Assembly (NCBI RefSeq): GCF_963678635.1
Contig: NC_087066.1
Location: 47,343,129-47,407,128 of the forward strand
From: Symsagittifera roscoffensis
Lineage: Eukaryota; Xenacoelomorpha; Acoela; Convolutidae
Length of the DNA stretch: 64,000 nucleotides
Direction: 5' to 3'
A model generated the notes under the pieces. It was not told where the DNA came from, ran no database searches, and saw only the letters and a program-made list of their open reading frames with translations. Positions 1 to 13,200 of this stretch are shown piece after piece (the first letter of the stretch is position 1; every line of letters begins with the position of its first letter). Position numbers and translations under genes: made by a program.

Positions 1-923
1 TGAAGATGTAATTTTCTTGCCTACATCATTTCACAATGCGTGATCAAAGTTTTCCACTCCGCATAATCGAAAAAACAGAAAACATTTTATAAATGATGCC
101 GGAAGAAAGCACATCTGACTTTTAACTTCCAACAGAGTTATCATAATTAACTCAGCACTGAATAGATCCAATTCAAACCTGATTTTGACCCAAGTTAAGT
201 AATTCAGAGCCTAGAACCAATAGTTTGCTTGAATTGAAATCAATTCAAACATGGTCATATAAAAATTTAAAAAATGTCGCAACAGCAGTGGTTAAACGAA
301 TTTGAAAAAAAATAAATTTGGATAAAAAAGGAAATTTTTTTAGAGCTCACTGGTTTTAAATAAAGTCCAATAATTTTATTTATGCTCAGGGTTGTCTTCA
401 AGCCAGTTTTGATCAACTGACAAGAAAATCAGAATAGGAATCACCACCACATGCTAATTCATATCCCCAATTTGTTTGAGGTACCTGAAATCGTTTTTAA
501 AAAACTCACCCCAGGTCAAAGCCCTTTCAAAGTGTCTATTTTGAGAATATTACAACCTCAGTACTGGAATACGGTAAAGCTAAACTAGTACGAGAATGTT
601 TTCTTTTCAAATGCTGTCTTTTAAAGCCGAGATAATTAAGAGTTTTAGTTTGCTGGAAACTCATCATTTTGTGAAATCGGGTCATCTTTTTTGAAAAAGT
701 TTTCCTAATGAATTTGTTATTTTATTTCCATTTTAATCGGCTCTGATTTGTAAAGTATCTGAGTTTTGGCATATTGTACAAAAAAGTGGTGTTTGCTCTG
801 AAGCTTACCTTTTAAACACCTGAAAGCTGGGTAAACAAATTGCTGAATTGATAGTTTTCCACTGTTTCATTAGAAGACAGCAAGTTGTTCGATAACTGAA
901 AATAAATAATTTTTGAAAAAATA
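1..923. other. intergenic / 5' flank, nothing recognised
   Basis: AT-rich sequence with no long open frame, RNA gene or repeat that I can recognise. It lies upstream of the first coding exon of the secreted-protein gene and presumably holds its promoter and 5' UTR, but no convincing TATA or initiator element stands out. Confidence 0.4.
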
Positions 924-1236
924 ATGAAATCGACGGTTGTTTTTGAATTGCTTGTCATCGTTAACATTGTTGCTTCCGATATCAATTCTTTCATCCACAC
1001 TTCTGTTGATCTGAAAGAGTCAAACTTTTACAATCTCCAAATAGAAAAACTGACATGGAAAAACAATCCAGCTGGATGCTCCAAAAGTTGCCCGATATCT
1101 GACAACACTGCTACACGAAGAGTGGTCAAATTCGACCAAAAGATAGGAAAGTGTGAATGCTTTTTGAACGCCAAGAAAGATCTATTTGACAGCTCCGATT
1201 CAGCTAAAATTCCAAATGCCGTGTTCCTCTACCCAG
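924..1236 (+). CDS. exon 1: signal peptide and PAN-like Cys segment
   Basis: The ATG opens a 313-nt frame ending at a CCCAG|GTAATG donor in phase 1. The N-terminus MKSTVVFELLVIVNIVAS is a typical signal peptide. The later Cys pattern (AGCSKSC, then FDQKIGKCECF) looks like the second half of a PAN/apple fold. The frame runs on past the donor for only 16 codons, so splicing is the better reading. Confidence 0.7.
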
Positions 1237-4200
1237 GTAATGGGGACCGACCTTTGAGCAGACCGATCTTTTACCAGAAAAGTTAAAACATGGACCTTTT
1301 ACCAGACTCGATAAAGACGTTTGATTTCACGGGTTCTCAGTGAATTTTTTTTGTTCTAACTGCTTCATTTTCGAATCTTCCTTTAATTTCAATTTTTGTT
1401 AACTTAATTATTGCATTGTGGCCTTGTAAAAGTCGTTCTGGTAAAAGGTTGGTCTGGTAAAAGACCTAGCCCCCCCCCCAGGTAATGACTATTTACCGCA
1501 GGGTTGTATTTAGACAACCGCCAACCGCGTTTTCATACTAGTCAGTAGGCAGCAAATACTATATTGACCAATCAGAATCGAGAAAAGGAAAAAATTGATA
1601 ATGGAAAGTTATTTATCTCCTATGCTTGCTTTCTCATCTCAACAGAGAAAATGATTGATTAATATACTGTTTTTCTGCTTACTGACGAGTATGAATACCC
1701 GGTTGACTAAATGCAGACCGCACTCCTTATCGCAGAATAATTGCTTAGCTACATTTGGTTTCTTTTGAAAGCATCAACAATTTCTAAAATTTCTGTGGTG
1801 ATTCTTAGATATTACAATTCTTATGATCATTTCATAAATAACCCAAAATAAATGGGTGCAGCCTTTCTGCCAATTAAAAAAAGGCTATTCTTTAAGGGCG
1901 CCAGTTTGTAGGATCGGTGATCCTAACACTTTTCGACCAACTCATATTTCGTCTGGCAGTTTATCTTGAGAAATGCACGCAGTGTACTGAAGGTTAATGA
2001 GTAGAACCTAACTCGGTATTGATAAATCAATACGATAAGTAGAAACGTAAACAAACAGTCAAGTCCAAAATAAGTTTGAATCTTCAAAGATATAGTCCCT
2101 CTTATGGCGGAAAACTCAGGTGAAGTAAAATCGGCGGACCCCCCCCCCCCCCCCCCCAAATGGGAACTACAGTGGCTAGGTTTATGAAACTCATAGGACG
2201 GATACTAGAGATGATTTGACCCGGGCATGCAAAAATCCGTAACCCCCGGACCACCCGGCCCCAAGTGATAACGGTTCCCGGAAGTGCAAATGGCCCTATC
2301 AAAACTTGGTAACTAGCGGTTGGAATGGAACTAAAATATAGTAGGTTATAGACCTAGTTGAGGGAAACTTAAGTTTAGAAACCCAGACCCCTCAGACCCC
2401 CACTTCCGGTTTTATGGCCTATGCAAATAGACCCCACCCCGAATTCCGGGAGTCGTTTCTCGGACCCCAATGAACGCAGAAAACAGAAACTTTGAGATAG
2501 CATAGGTAGCAACGATGTACATCTTGTGTTATAATTTGAACTAAGCGTCTGAACAGGAAGTTATTAGCACTTTGGAAAACCACCCCTTAAACCAGAAGTG
2601 GGCATTTTACGCAAAATAATGAGCGAGGGCATATTGAATGTATGGCGGCATCAAATACTACAACTCATCCCCGAAAAAAGACCCCTAGTGATTAAAACCC
2701 CTCCGGCGACTCCTTCCGGTGGTAATAGCCTTTTGCCGTAAAAGTGATAATGGACCTTAGAAATGGGATAACTTGGGAAGTAGTAACGGGATATGAATGA
2801 ACTTGGTAGGTAGGACCCCTAGGAGATTCTATACCTGAATGTGGAAGATTGGCCCCGGGTGACCTCGGGGTGACCTCAAACTGACCTTTAGGCGTTTAGG
2901 ACCAAACTTGTATGGAAAACCTCGGGATTAACACCGGAAAGAGGCGTATTTGTTCGACCCCAACCCTTGGGAATGAGAATCGGTCACCTTACTAGTATTT
3001 GGGAGGGAATTTACCTATTGGGGAATAGATGAGAAGCTGAACGAAATATAGCTTTTACATTGTATAATTGAATAAGTGGAATCAATTGAAGTAAACTTGG
3101 CAAACATCGGGTTGAACTTAGCTTGGCGAATGCGCTATTAATAGAGTAGCAATAAGGGTAAAAGAAAAGTAGTCCCAGAGTAAAATTGACAGTAACGGAG
3201 GTATAGCATGGGAATCATGACTCCTAAATAACATGAATGAATAATATTTACTTAGCTTCCCGGAGGTAGTTTTTTGGCACAATTCGACCCCTAATAAGCA
3301 AATTACGGTCCCTGATAGCTAGAAGGTCGGGATTAGAAGAGAGTACAGATCGAATTTTTAGATGCTTAGGAGGAATTAGCGACCCGTAAAAAGGGTCTTC
3401 CCCTACCCCTGGGAGGTTGGAACGTTAATGGAATAATTAAATAAAAACCTTGAGAAGATTGGTTAAAATAACTCGGTTTGGAGGTGAAATTGGACTTAAT
3501 ATTTGCACAATTTAGTTAGAGACGCCTATAATGAACTTGGAACTTTAAGACTAGTGGCGTCAGGGGAAGAATTCAGTCAAGACCTTGCGAAATGGGTACC
3601 AAAGTAAATGTCAGGACTTGTAGGGACGATAAATCTAACTATAACTAAAACTCAAATAGACAAATATTATAGAGAATAACAAGCAGCCTACCCTATTATA
3701 GGCAGAACTCTGTGAATTACTAGAGAGAGTAGTTGGTTCTCGTTAGTTACAGAGCAATTGTGCTGTGAGAGCGAACGATTGGTTCTCAGTTAGTTAGAGA
3801 ACAAAAAAAATTGCTAAAGAGAGAGATAACTAGTAGTGAGATTATTTGGGTTCTCAATAGTTAGAGAATCAGGAATTGCGAGGTAAAGAGATCAGTCAAA
3901 GTACCTCAAAGGAATAGTGATCCTTAGCAACACTATTAATTTTAGTAGGTCGGACTCAGTGATTGAGCGGAATTACTGTGGGTAATTCAATAATTAAGAT
4001 TCTCTAGAAAAGAGACAATTGCTGGCTAAGTTATTTGGAACTCGAATTGCAATTAGGCAATTGTGTTGATTGATCGCGGACCCTTTCCTTTTGATTAGAT
4101 TACTAGATTTTATTCGGATTGCCTAGACCCTTCTGTATTTGGACCAATATTTATCTGAATTGAAGTATTACTGGAAATTCTTGTGATCGGCGAGAGCAAG

Positions 4201-7200
4201 CGAGACAGCCGCAAGAGAAGTATAGAAAGGGGCAAGTAACAGAATACAGTACAGAGTAGTTGCCACCAACTTAACCCTTTCGGGATTGTGGATAGCATTG
4301 AATCTCGGTCGCCCCGCTGAATTCACTACCAAAGGGACCACTTTGCGTTGCCGTTAAGTTAGAGAGTGAGAACGGACCTAGAGAAGCAATCCCCGAAATC
4401 TATACAGTTTATTGATAAAAGTTACAATTCAGTATCGCAAAAAACGCGAATAACGACTTTATAATAAGAGTATTTTGTGAATAAGTTTACATGATGTTTT
4501 CGGGCAGGCTTTCCGATTATTGTTACAGAGTATTAGAAAAAGTTACACAAAAAATTGCCTTTTATGTGATTTTTTTCTATAACCCTGTAGCGATGGCAGC
4601 CAATTATGCCGGAAAACATCCAGACTGGACAGGCAGCTGAGCCAAATTAAAGATACTCCTAATTTTTGAGAAGTGGAGGGTTCTTTCCCGGAGAGATTGA
4701 GTTTATTGATTGTTTTTAGCTTTTAGTCTTATGCTTTTCAAGAACACAGAAAATAAACCAACAAGCTACATCCCCTCTTTTCGGAAAGTTTTGGGGCATA
4801 TAATAACCATACTATGGCTCAGACACGTCATACATCAAAAATTTTGAAGAATGACTATCTTGATTGTTCTATCTGGGCGTATCTGTACTGTTTCAACAAT
4901 TTTTCAGCTCATTGCAGTATAGTAACAGTCTTTGTACAGTTCCGGTTTAACTCTGATCAGCGATAAAAATTAAAGATGAATATACAGTATTTTAGCAGAA
5001 GTGAGTCAATGACGGAACAGTGCTGATTTCTTGCAATATCAGAGATATTTTTTATCACAAGTGTTATACCTTTACGTTATAATTACTCCATCGTCACTTA
5101 ATATCATACAATATATAAAGAGTATACTGCAGACTTCAGAAAAGCGTGAAATCAAAAGGCAGGGTAGATTTGGAGGGGCAAAAATAACTTCAATGCATTT
5201 GTTCTGAAGCACATCACGACCTGAAACCTTTCCCTCCCCTCTCCTGATTCACCCGACCCCTGACTTAAATGACTTCCCGCCACAACCCACCTGAACCAAA
5301 CCCTCCCCGAGAAAATTGTTGAAAGAAACAAAGCTGAGAAACTGAGTAACACAAAAACATTTTAAAAAAATCAAGTTTGTGCAGAAAAAATGTTGAAAAT
5401 GAATAATAAGTAAGCAACTTTGAATTAAACGAAAAAACAATTTCATGTGCGTTGAACTTCGAATCTCAATAAAATTCAAAACATTGATTATATTGGTCTT
5501 TATTTGTAAAAAAAGAAAAAATATATATTATGATTGATTTGTAGTGGATTTTAATGTTTTATTAAATAATAGCAAATATAATATATTTTTAATTGATTTT
5601 GTTTGAATTTTTTTCTTTTTATAGACCCCGGCAACAAAACTCAATTTTAAATAATTTTTAACCATGTAACTCCAGCGCGGGTTGTTTGCTTGTTTATACA
5701 AAAACACTGGATCCTAACAACCCATTTTTCAAAAACATTTAGCTATTCTACGAAGTCTAATGATATTGCGGTACTGGTTTACTTGTTTGGTCCCGTAATC
5801 CCGTAACTAAACTAGTTTAGATGATTGTTCCCGCCTATTTTCTAAAAAGAAAATCTAGCACGGGATTTGAGCATACCTCTTGCTGTTGGTGACAGGATTT
5901 GTAACCACTAGACTAACTTCGCCGGTGTGGACAGCAATATAGAGAAATAAAGTTGCTTACTGTTAGAATTAGTCAGATACTGTACTTCGGTTTTTAGTTT
6001 TGATTAGGGACTACAGCATATTTGAGGGACCAAACAAGTAAACTAATGCCGATATTGCTAAATTTTTTGTTAATGATTGTGATTTTTGCTGCCTTTAAAA
6101 ATAGCTAAATTTCCATCAATCAGACAATCAGAAACAAAAAAAACTGGTTTCATTTGAACAATTTTTATCCATTTTCGTCACTGCGGGAAATCTAAAAAAA
6201 TATATATTAGAAGAGTAGTCATTTGCTGCAAAAAAAAGATAGGCCAAAAGATTCTTTTTTCCAAGAAGATTTATGAAGTCTTCATTGTATAGCACTTCGA
6301 GGGGCAATATTTAATGACTTAAAACTTGTCTCTAACATGCGACTTATGATCAAACAATTTTTTTCTTTTGAACTATCGAGAGCTTGAGCAACCTGTCAAT
6401 CAGTTAACTTAAAAATTGTTTGCTCGCACTTATTTTTTCTTTACAACTTCGTGTTTTTCATATGTTTTATTCTATTTTTTTTTGTTTCAGCCACCCTGGC
6501 AACAGCATCTGGCGAGAAGTATCAGGGTATATTTGATTTAAATGCAAAATCTGATCTCAATTTTAACAAAATAAATTAACAAGGTTTTCGATATTTAGAT
6601 AGCTATGGCAACGTTAGTGTGCAACTTCAATACGTGACTGACAGCAGCTCAAGGTTTTCAGTTTTTGACATGGACGGAAATGCCTCTATTTCTAAAATGA
6701 AAGCAGAATGTACCGTGGATTGCTCTTCGGTATATATTAGTGTTAACGAACCCTCCGATGAGCCGGGTGGTTGGATTGCATTTGAGTTTCTCACAGCTGG
6801 TTCGACGTACACTGTGAACCTGATCAGTGCATTGTTTGATGGCTACTACGCGCCTCGAATTCTGAATCAAACATTTACCTTCTGCACAAGTTAGTTAGAC
6901 TTTTTTGTATATATTTTTTCGAACTTTCTTTTTGATAGTTGGAACGAAACACCCGTAGATATAAAAATAACTGGTTGGCAATGACTTGTACAGATTGTTC
7001 CTATTCGTCTTTTGTTTTCAAAAAAAGTATTTGAAAGAAGTAAGAAAACATACCTTCTGGGAAAAAATTACGGCAAGTTTTTCGCTAAAATATAAACTTT
7101 TAATGCCAAAAAAATTTGCTTAATATTAATATTTTTATTTCGCCTTTTATATACAGGTTCAAACTTTTAATTTATTTGTTTGCCTCCCTCAACAGTCATT

Positions 7201-10200
7201 ACCAATCATTAAGTGTAATAATTTGAGTCGTATGAAGTTAGAAGTAATTAAAATTAAAAGAAAAAACTACAATTTAGAGAAAAATTCTCAGAAAAAATCT
7301 GAAATTAGACAAAAAAAAATCTGAATTTTGTTACAAAAACCAAAAAAGGACAAAAAAGCATTTTTGTTCAAAAATTTCAAAAAAAAATTTGAAAAGTATG
7401 TGTAGGGTGATTTTTTGTGACGATGCTTTCATATCACCTGGAAGTTATTGACGTCTTGAGATCAACCTAAATAAATAATTTGCCTCTATTTTTTGGCTTA
7501 GAGATTTTTGGAAACTGAGGCTTGGTAGCTGTTCTAATTATTGGTCTTAAATAGCGTACGAGGGAATGTTTTTTTTTATATTGATCAAGTTTGAAAATTC
7601 AACACTACTGCATAAACTTTAAAGGGCAGTTGAATTGATAAAGGTTTCAACTTGATACGAGCAATTTTGTTGTCAATTTGTTTCAATAATCTCAAAATCA
7701 TTTAAGAACTCAATCAAGGAACTGTCTTGAGCTTAAAAATATTTTGAAAACTTTCACGCCAAAATGTATATCAGAGGAAGATTAAACTGGAACAATTAAA
7801 ACCAATCTGTATCGAATACACAAAATATGTAATATCAGTTGATATAAAAACACAAGGTTTATCAGCGGTGTTTGTAGCCACATCAACGCCGGTTAAAAAT
7901 AAACGGCATCAACAGCGTTTTTTTATTATTCCTCACTTAAAAATTTTCAAAAAACTATTGCAATTTTGATTTTTTTGAAACAATAATTCGACAAAACTGC
8001 AATCAGATTATATAAATGAAGTCAGTTTAAAGTAATTCAAGTGTTTTTCAATGCAAAATAGTCCATGAGTTTTTGTAATAACACAAATATGTAATTTTTT
8101 TCAAAAAAACGGGGTTTAGCCAAAATATGTGTTTTAGGGTAAATACGGATTTGGAACAAATTATGCGGGGATGGGTGAGGGGATAATAACAATTTCAAGG
8201 GCTGATACAAGTTTATGGAGTGAGTTTAAGGGAAAGCGTCATATGGGAGAAAGGTGTAAAAAAGATCATGTTAAGAAAATAAAAGTGATTAAAATGTTTC
8301 GGAAAAAAAGAAAAAAGAAAACAAAAAAATATAAAACAAATCAAAAATAAATCTAAAGAAACAAGTCAAAAGCCGGGAATTTGCAAAGTTTTGAATGCAC
8401 TTAATTGTTTGAAAAGTTTGGGTTGATTTAAAAAAATCGAAATCCTTTTAAGCTAATGTGAACCCTCAAAATCCATTTTTCAAGGTTTTTGTTGAGACAG
8501 ACAAAAAAAATCTAAAGAGTAAATTTTTAAGGACCTGCGTGTAAATTCAGACGCTTTCATCTCCAGTTTTAGTGCAAAACCAGAGATCAAAACTGCGTTT
8601 TGCTGAATTGGCTCAGTGAATGCTGTATATAAGATAACTATAGCATAGGCGTAAAAGAGTGCTTGCATAACTTTTTGCCTAAAGTCCCCTTGTTAAATGA
8701 CCTCAGTTAAGATTTGTTTTAGGACTAAAGCATGTTACAGTCCAATTAGGGTATGAAAATAATATATATAACAATAAATTTGTTTCAAGTAGTGCAAAAA
8801 TCCAACAATATAGAGAACCGGTTGAAGCGCCGCTGCGAACTTTCTATTAAGTACTGTCTTATATGCACCTGATTGTTGAGTGTAAGTAACATTTATACTG
8901 AAAACAATTTAGTCGATTCAAAGAGTACAAAATTTCAAAATCTTAAAGTTCTTTTATTTTGCCTTTAATTGATATATTTTTACTGTAGTATTTACAAGAA
9001 AATCAAGGTAACCTAAAAAAAGAACAATTTGCAGACTTGAAAATTAAATTTTACATTATTTGCTTTATTTCAGTTAGTACGATGTTTTTTTGGGTTCGCT
9101 TTATAGTTCAGTTATTAAAAAAAAAACTACTCCAAAATTTTTTACCAAAACACTTTGTTGAAGTAGTCGCAATCAATTAAATAAGTATCTCTGATTTTAT
9201 GCATAAGGTTGTCTATAGACTGGTTAGGCGCGATTAAAACTTCTTTAATGATATTCATATTGAAATTATTTAAAGAGTTTAAAAATGTCCGAATTCGCAC
9301 AGATATTAATTTTTTATTATTTCGCCTTAATTTTTGTTTTGTCGTTAGTGATGAAAAAGTTTTTCATGAAAATCCGTAATTCAACGAGCTGATTTTATTC
9401 TGCTAGTGGTATCGAGTCATTTGTCTAATTCTTGTTTTCAATTGAAATTGTTCACATTGTCATTTTCATGTTCTCCTCTTATTACTTTAGAGAGTAATTT
9501 GAGCAGTTCGTATACGTGTAATTCATGCATTCAGCAAATTCCCTGCGTTTTTCTTTTAGTCCTTACTTTCTGTGTTTTTTTGAAACAAAACGCAAATCGA
9601 ATTAAAAAATTTTCTTGGACTTGCAATTTTTTTAAAGCGGTTTTATTGGCAACTCCATGTACTAATACACCATATTGATATATTGGTTAAATAATTTGCT
9701 TGTAAATTCTAATGAGAACAGATGAGCTAATAAACTTTCTTGTTTGATAAAAAATGGATACAAATCAATTGCCTTTTTTTCTTACTGATTCAATATGTTG
9801 GTCGAAGGTAACATTTTGATCCAAATTTAATCCCAGGGTTTTAACTGCACTTTTTAGTTCTATCGTGTTTTGGTTCCAGGTAAAACTTTCAAGTTTTCTT
9901 TATTCCATTAGTGATCATTATTTGTGTTTTTCCTTTGTTTGTTGTAAGTTCATTACTTTCCATCCATTCTGATATTAATTACTAGTCTGTTTTAAATTCT
10001 TTAGTTTCGTTGAGTGTTCCAAAAATATAAGTGTCAGTCGCATGAAAAACACATTCCCTTGGCTGTGGTATATTGGGAAGATCAGTGATATAAATAAGAA
10101 AAAGCAGGGGACCCAAAACAGAACTTTGAGGTACTCCCCAATGAAGCTTCTCGGTTGTTGAATAATTGTTCGAATGAAAGAAATACTGGTTTCTATTGGT

Positions 10201-13200
10201 GAGGTAGGATTTCAGTAAATTAAGGGGAACGCCTCTCAGTCCGTAAAGGTGACACTTATGAATAAGGGTGTTATGATCAACAGTATCGAAAGCTTTGGAT
10301 AGATCTAAGAGTGTGCAGTGCGTTAGTTTATCAATACTTTTTGCTCTTAATAAGAACCTCTAACGTTTCCACAATAGCATCAATTGTAGAGCGTTTGTTG
10401 CGAAATCCAAATTGTTGATTGCTTAACACGTCAAACTTTTTTTGCAAAACTTTTTCTATAACAGGAACTAAAGAAACAGGTCTATAATTGCATGTAAGTG
10501 ACTCGTCTCCTTCTTTGAAAATAGGAACTACTTTTGCTGTTTTAGAAAAAACTGCGAAAAACTGCTTCGCTAATTATTTAGTTAAAAATCATGGTAAAAT
10601 GAGCTGTTATTTTAGGGTCAATTTTTTTGACTAGGTAATTTGACCGACCCATGTCATCTTCAGACATTTTATTGGCAGTGGTTTTATTGTGCCATAAACT
10701 TCCTGTTCATCAGTTTGTAACAGGAAGAAAAATTTTGTCTTTGCAATAAGTTTGGAAAAATCACTCTGTTTTTGAAATCCAGATGACAACTTTGGACCGA
10801 TAGAGACAAAATAGTCGTTCAATTGTTGTGCAGTTATTGGATTTTCTTCGATATTTGAATTTTTTTCTTAATATTGCCTCTAACATTTTTCACATAATCA
10901 AATAAACTTTTTTGAGTTTTCCAGTGTTTTCAAAAAAAAGGCCATTGTAAAATTCTTTTTTGTTTTCTGCTACCATTTTTTTGACTTTGAGAGTTTGCTG
11001 TCTCAGTTTTTGCTTTGCCTCTAAAGTACCCTGATTTTGATATGCTTTTAGTAATTTGTGTTTTTTAACACTCTTTTGAGGCCTCTTTACTGATTCCGCC
11101 CAAAGTTTTTGTTTTTAATTTTTGAAAACAGATAAACAAATGCTCAAACGTTATTGGCTCAAATCAAATAAACAGTAGTGTGTAGTTTCAGCAAAAGTAA
11201 AGCGCTTTTTTAAATAATCCGGACTAACGCAAGAGAAACATGAAATTTAAAACGCGTTAGTTACATTTATTAGGTAAAAAACAAGATGACAAAATTTTAT
11301 TAGAATCAGGGGAGGATATAGGATTTTTTTTTGGGGGGGGGGGGGCTGGTTTTAAAAAAATCAAAAATTTTGACGACCTTGTTTTTTTAGGTCGAATAAA
11401 TTTATTTTCCGAGCTCTCCTAAAGCACTTAAAAGACGTTTTTTTGGCCCAATTTTCTACGCCGCAAGCAAATATATTTGAATAAGCCGGTCAAAAAAGCC
11501 GTTTTTGGGCACTTTTTGGAAAATTTTGACAAAAAATGCACTTTTTGGCGCGCGCTCACCCTCACAGTTAGTATATATTGGCGCCAAATGCGCCCTTTAG
11601 AAAAATTTTAGGGTCGGTTGGCGGCCAAAAACGGATTTCTTAAAAAGTACCAAAGGGTAGACCATTTGACTCGACAGGGGATCTAATCCCTGAGGGGGGG
11701 GGGGGGGGAGCTGGCGTCCTTCCCCATCCCCCTCTAAATCCGCCCCTGCTTAGAAATTTAACATTGACGCTATGGTGCAGTTTGTTTTGCACAATTAGAG
11801 GGATCAACATATTACCCCAAAAACCGACAATATTTCCTTTTTTTAATCAACTGAAAACTACGCCAAAATTACTTAGTCAAATAGTGAAAAAACTAAATCA
11901 AACTTTTATTGCAGCACAAAATAAAACAAAATGATATAACCTGTAAAAAAAATGCGCAAGACATTTGAAAATTGTTTTTCAATCAAAAAGTTGGTGTTTT
12001 ATGTAGTAAAACTGACGTTATTTCTCTATCAAACAAAAATAATTTAATTTCTAGAATCTTTCGCTGATTATATTTCTCTTGAATTTTTTTTGGGCTTGAC
12101 ATAGTTTTGTCAATATTTCTCTTGAATTTTTTTGGGCTTGATATAGTTTTGTCAATAATTGATTAAGTAGTTGTGATTTAATTTTTGATTAGCCAACAAA
12201 GTCTTGTTTTTATCGAATTTCTAAACAAGCTTTGTTTTCTTTGTTTTAGCAATTTTTAAGTCAAACCAATTATTGAAAACGCGTTTTCAATTTCAAGTCT
12301 TGTGCATTCGTCGGGATTATTTACATCAGCACTGTACAGTGCTGATTTAAATTATCCGGACAAAACGAACAAAACTTGATTTTTCAAACACGTTTTTCTC
12401 AATTTGGAATAAAATTAGACAAAAAAGAGAATAAAAATTGCTTATAATTTCATCAGAATTAATATGGTGCAATTTTTTTTCCAAAATTCTCAAACAAAAT
12501 TTTACCCAAAAATGGGTCATTTTGTCTTTTTCAAACAATCAAGAATTACGCTGAAACTACTTCGTTAATTGAAGAGAAAAATATATCACAAGAAGCTTTT
12601 TACACAGCCCAACAAAGTTGTATAAGGGCTAAATCTTCCAAAGTTCGAGTAAATTGTTTACAATTTATCACTAAAAAAAGTTTTAAAATAGTTTTTAGAT
12701 TGTGATTCACAAACTAAAAGGACTTTAATATGATACTATACTCAAACTACTCGCGTGTCAAAAAAGTCCTTCTCACTGCATCAAGTGAAATCAATGAAAG
12801 GGTCATTGTTGGCACTGCAAATGGCTACTATTTTTACTCAAAACTTTCATATAATCTAAATGGGCCTTAAATTGTTGTAGAGCCTGTCCTTGCTGATGTG
12901 ATTCTGGAAAAAATAAACTCGACATCTGTGAATGCAACTCTGGATCTACAAGGTGGCTCCTTTCTGACTGGGTCTGCGATCATGCCGAGCAGCTCACGAA
13001 CCGAAATTTTCTCACCATCAGACCTGCCTTTGGTGATAACTGAGTTGGACGTCAAGCCAGCAAACTCGTATGAGATCCATTTCCAATTATCAATGAGCGG
13101 GGAGGAAAAGTGCGGCATTGTATCGGAAGTCGCCACGAGTGATTTAGTTGTGAAAAATTACTATGCAGGTGTGTTCCATGTGATATAATTTGGATAACAT

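Noticed and set aside
1923-2302. Minus-strand frames with a poly-Gly run
   Set aside because: They arise from the poly-C tract of the dispersed repeat and overlap each other in different frames.
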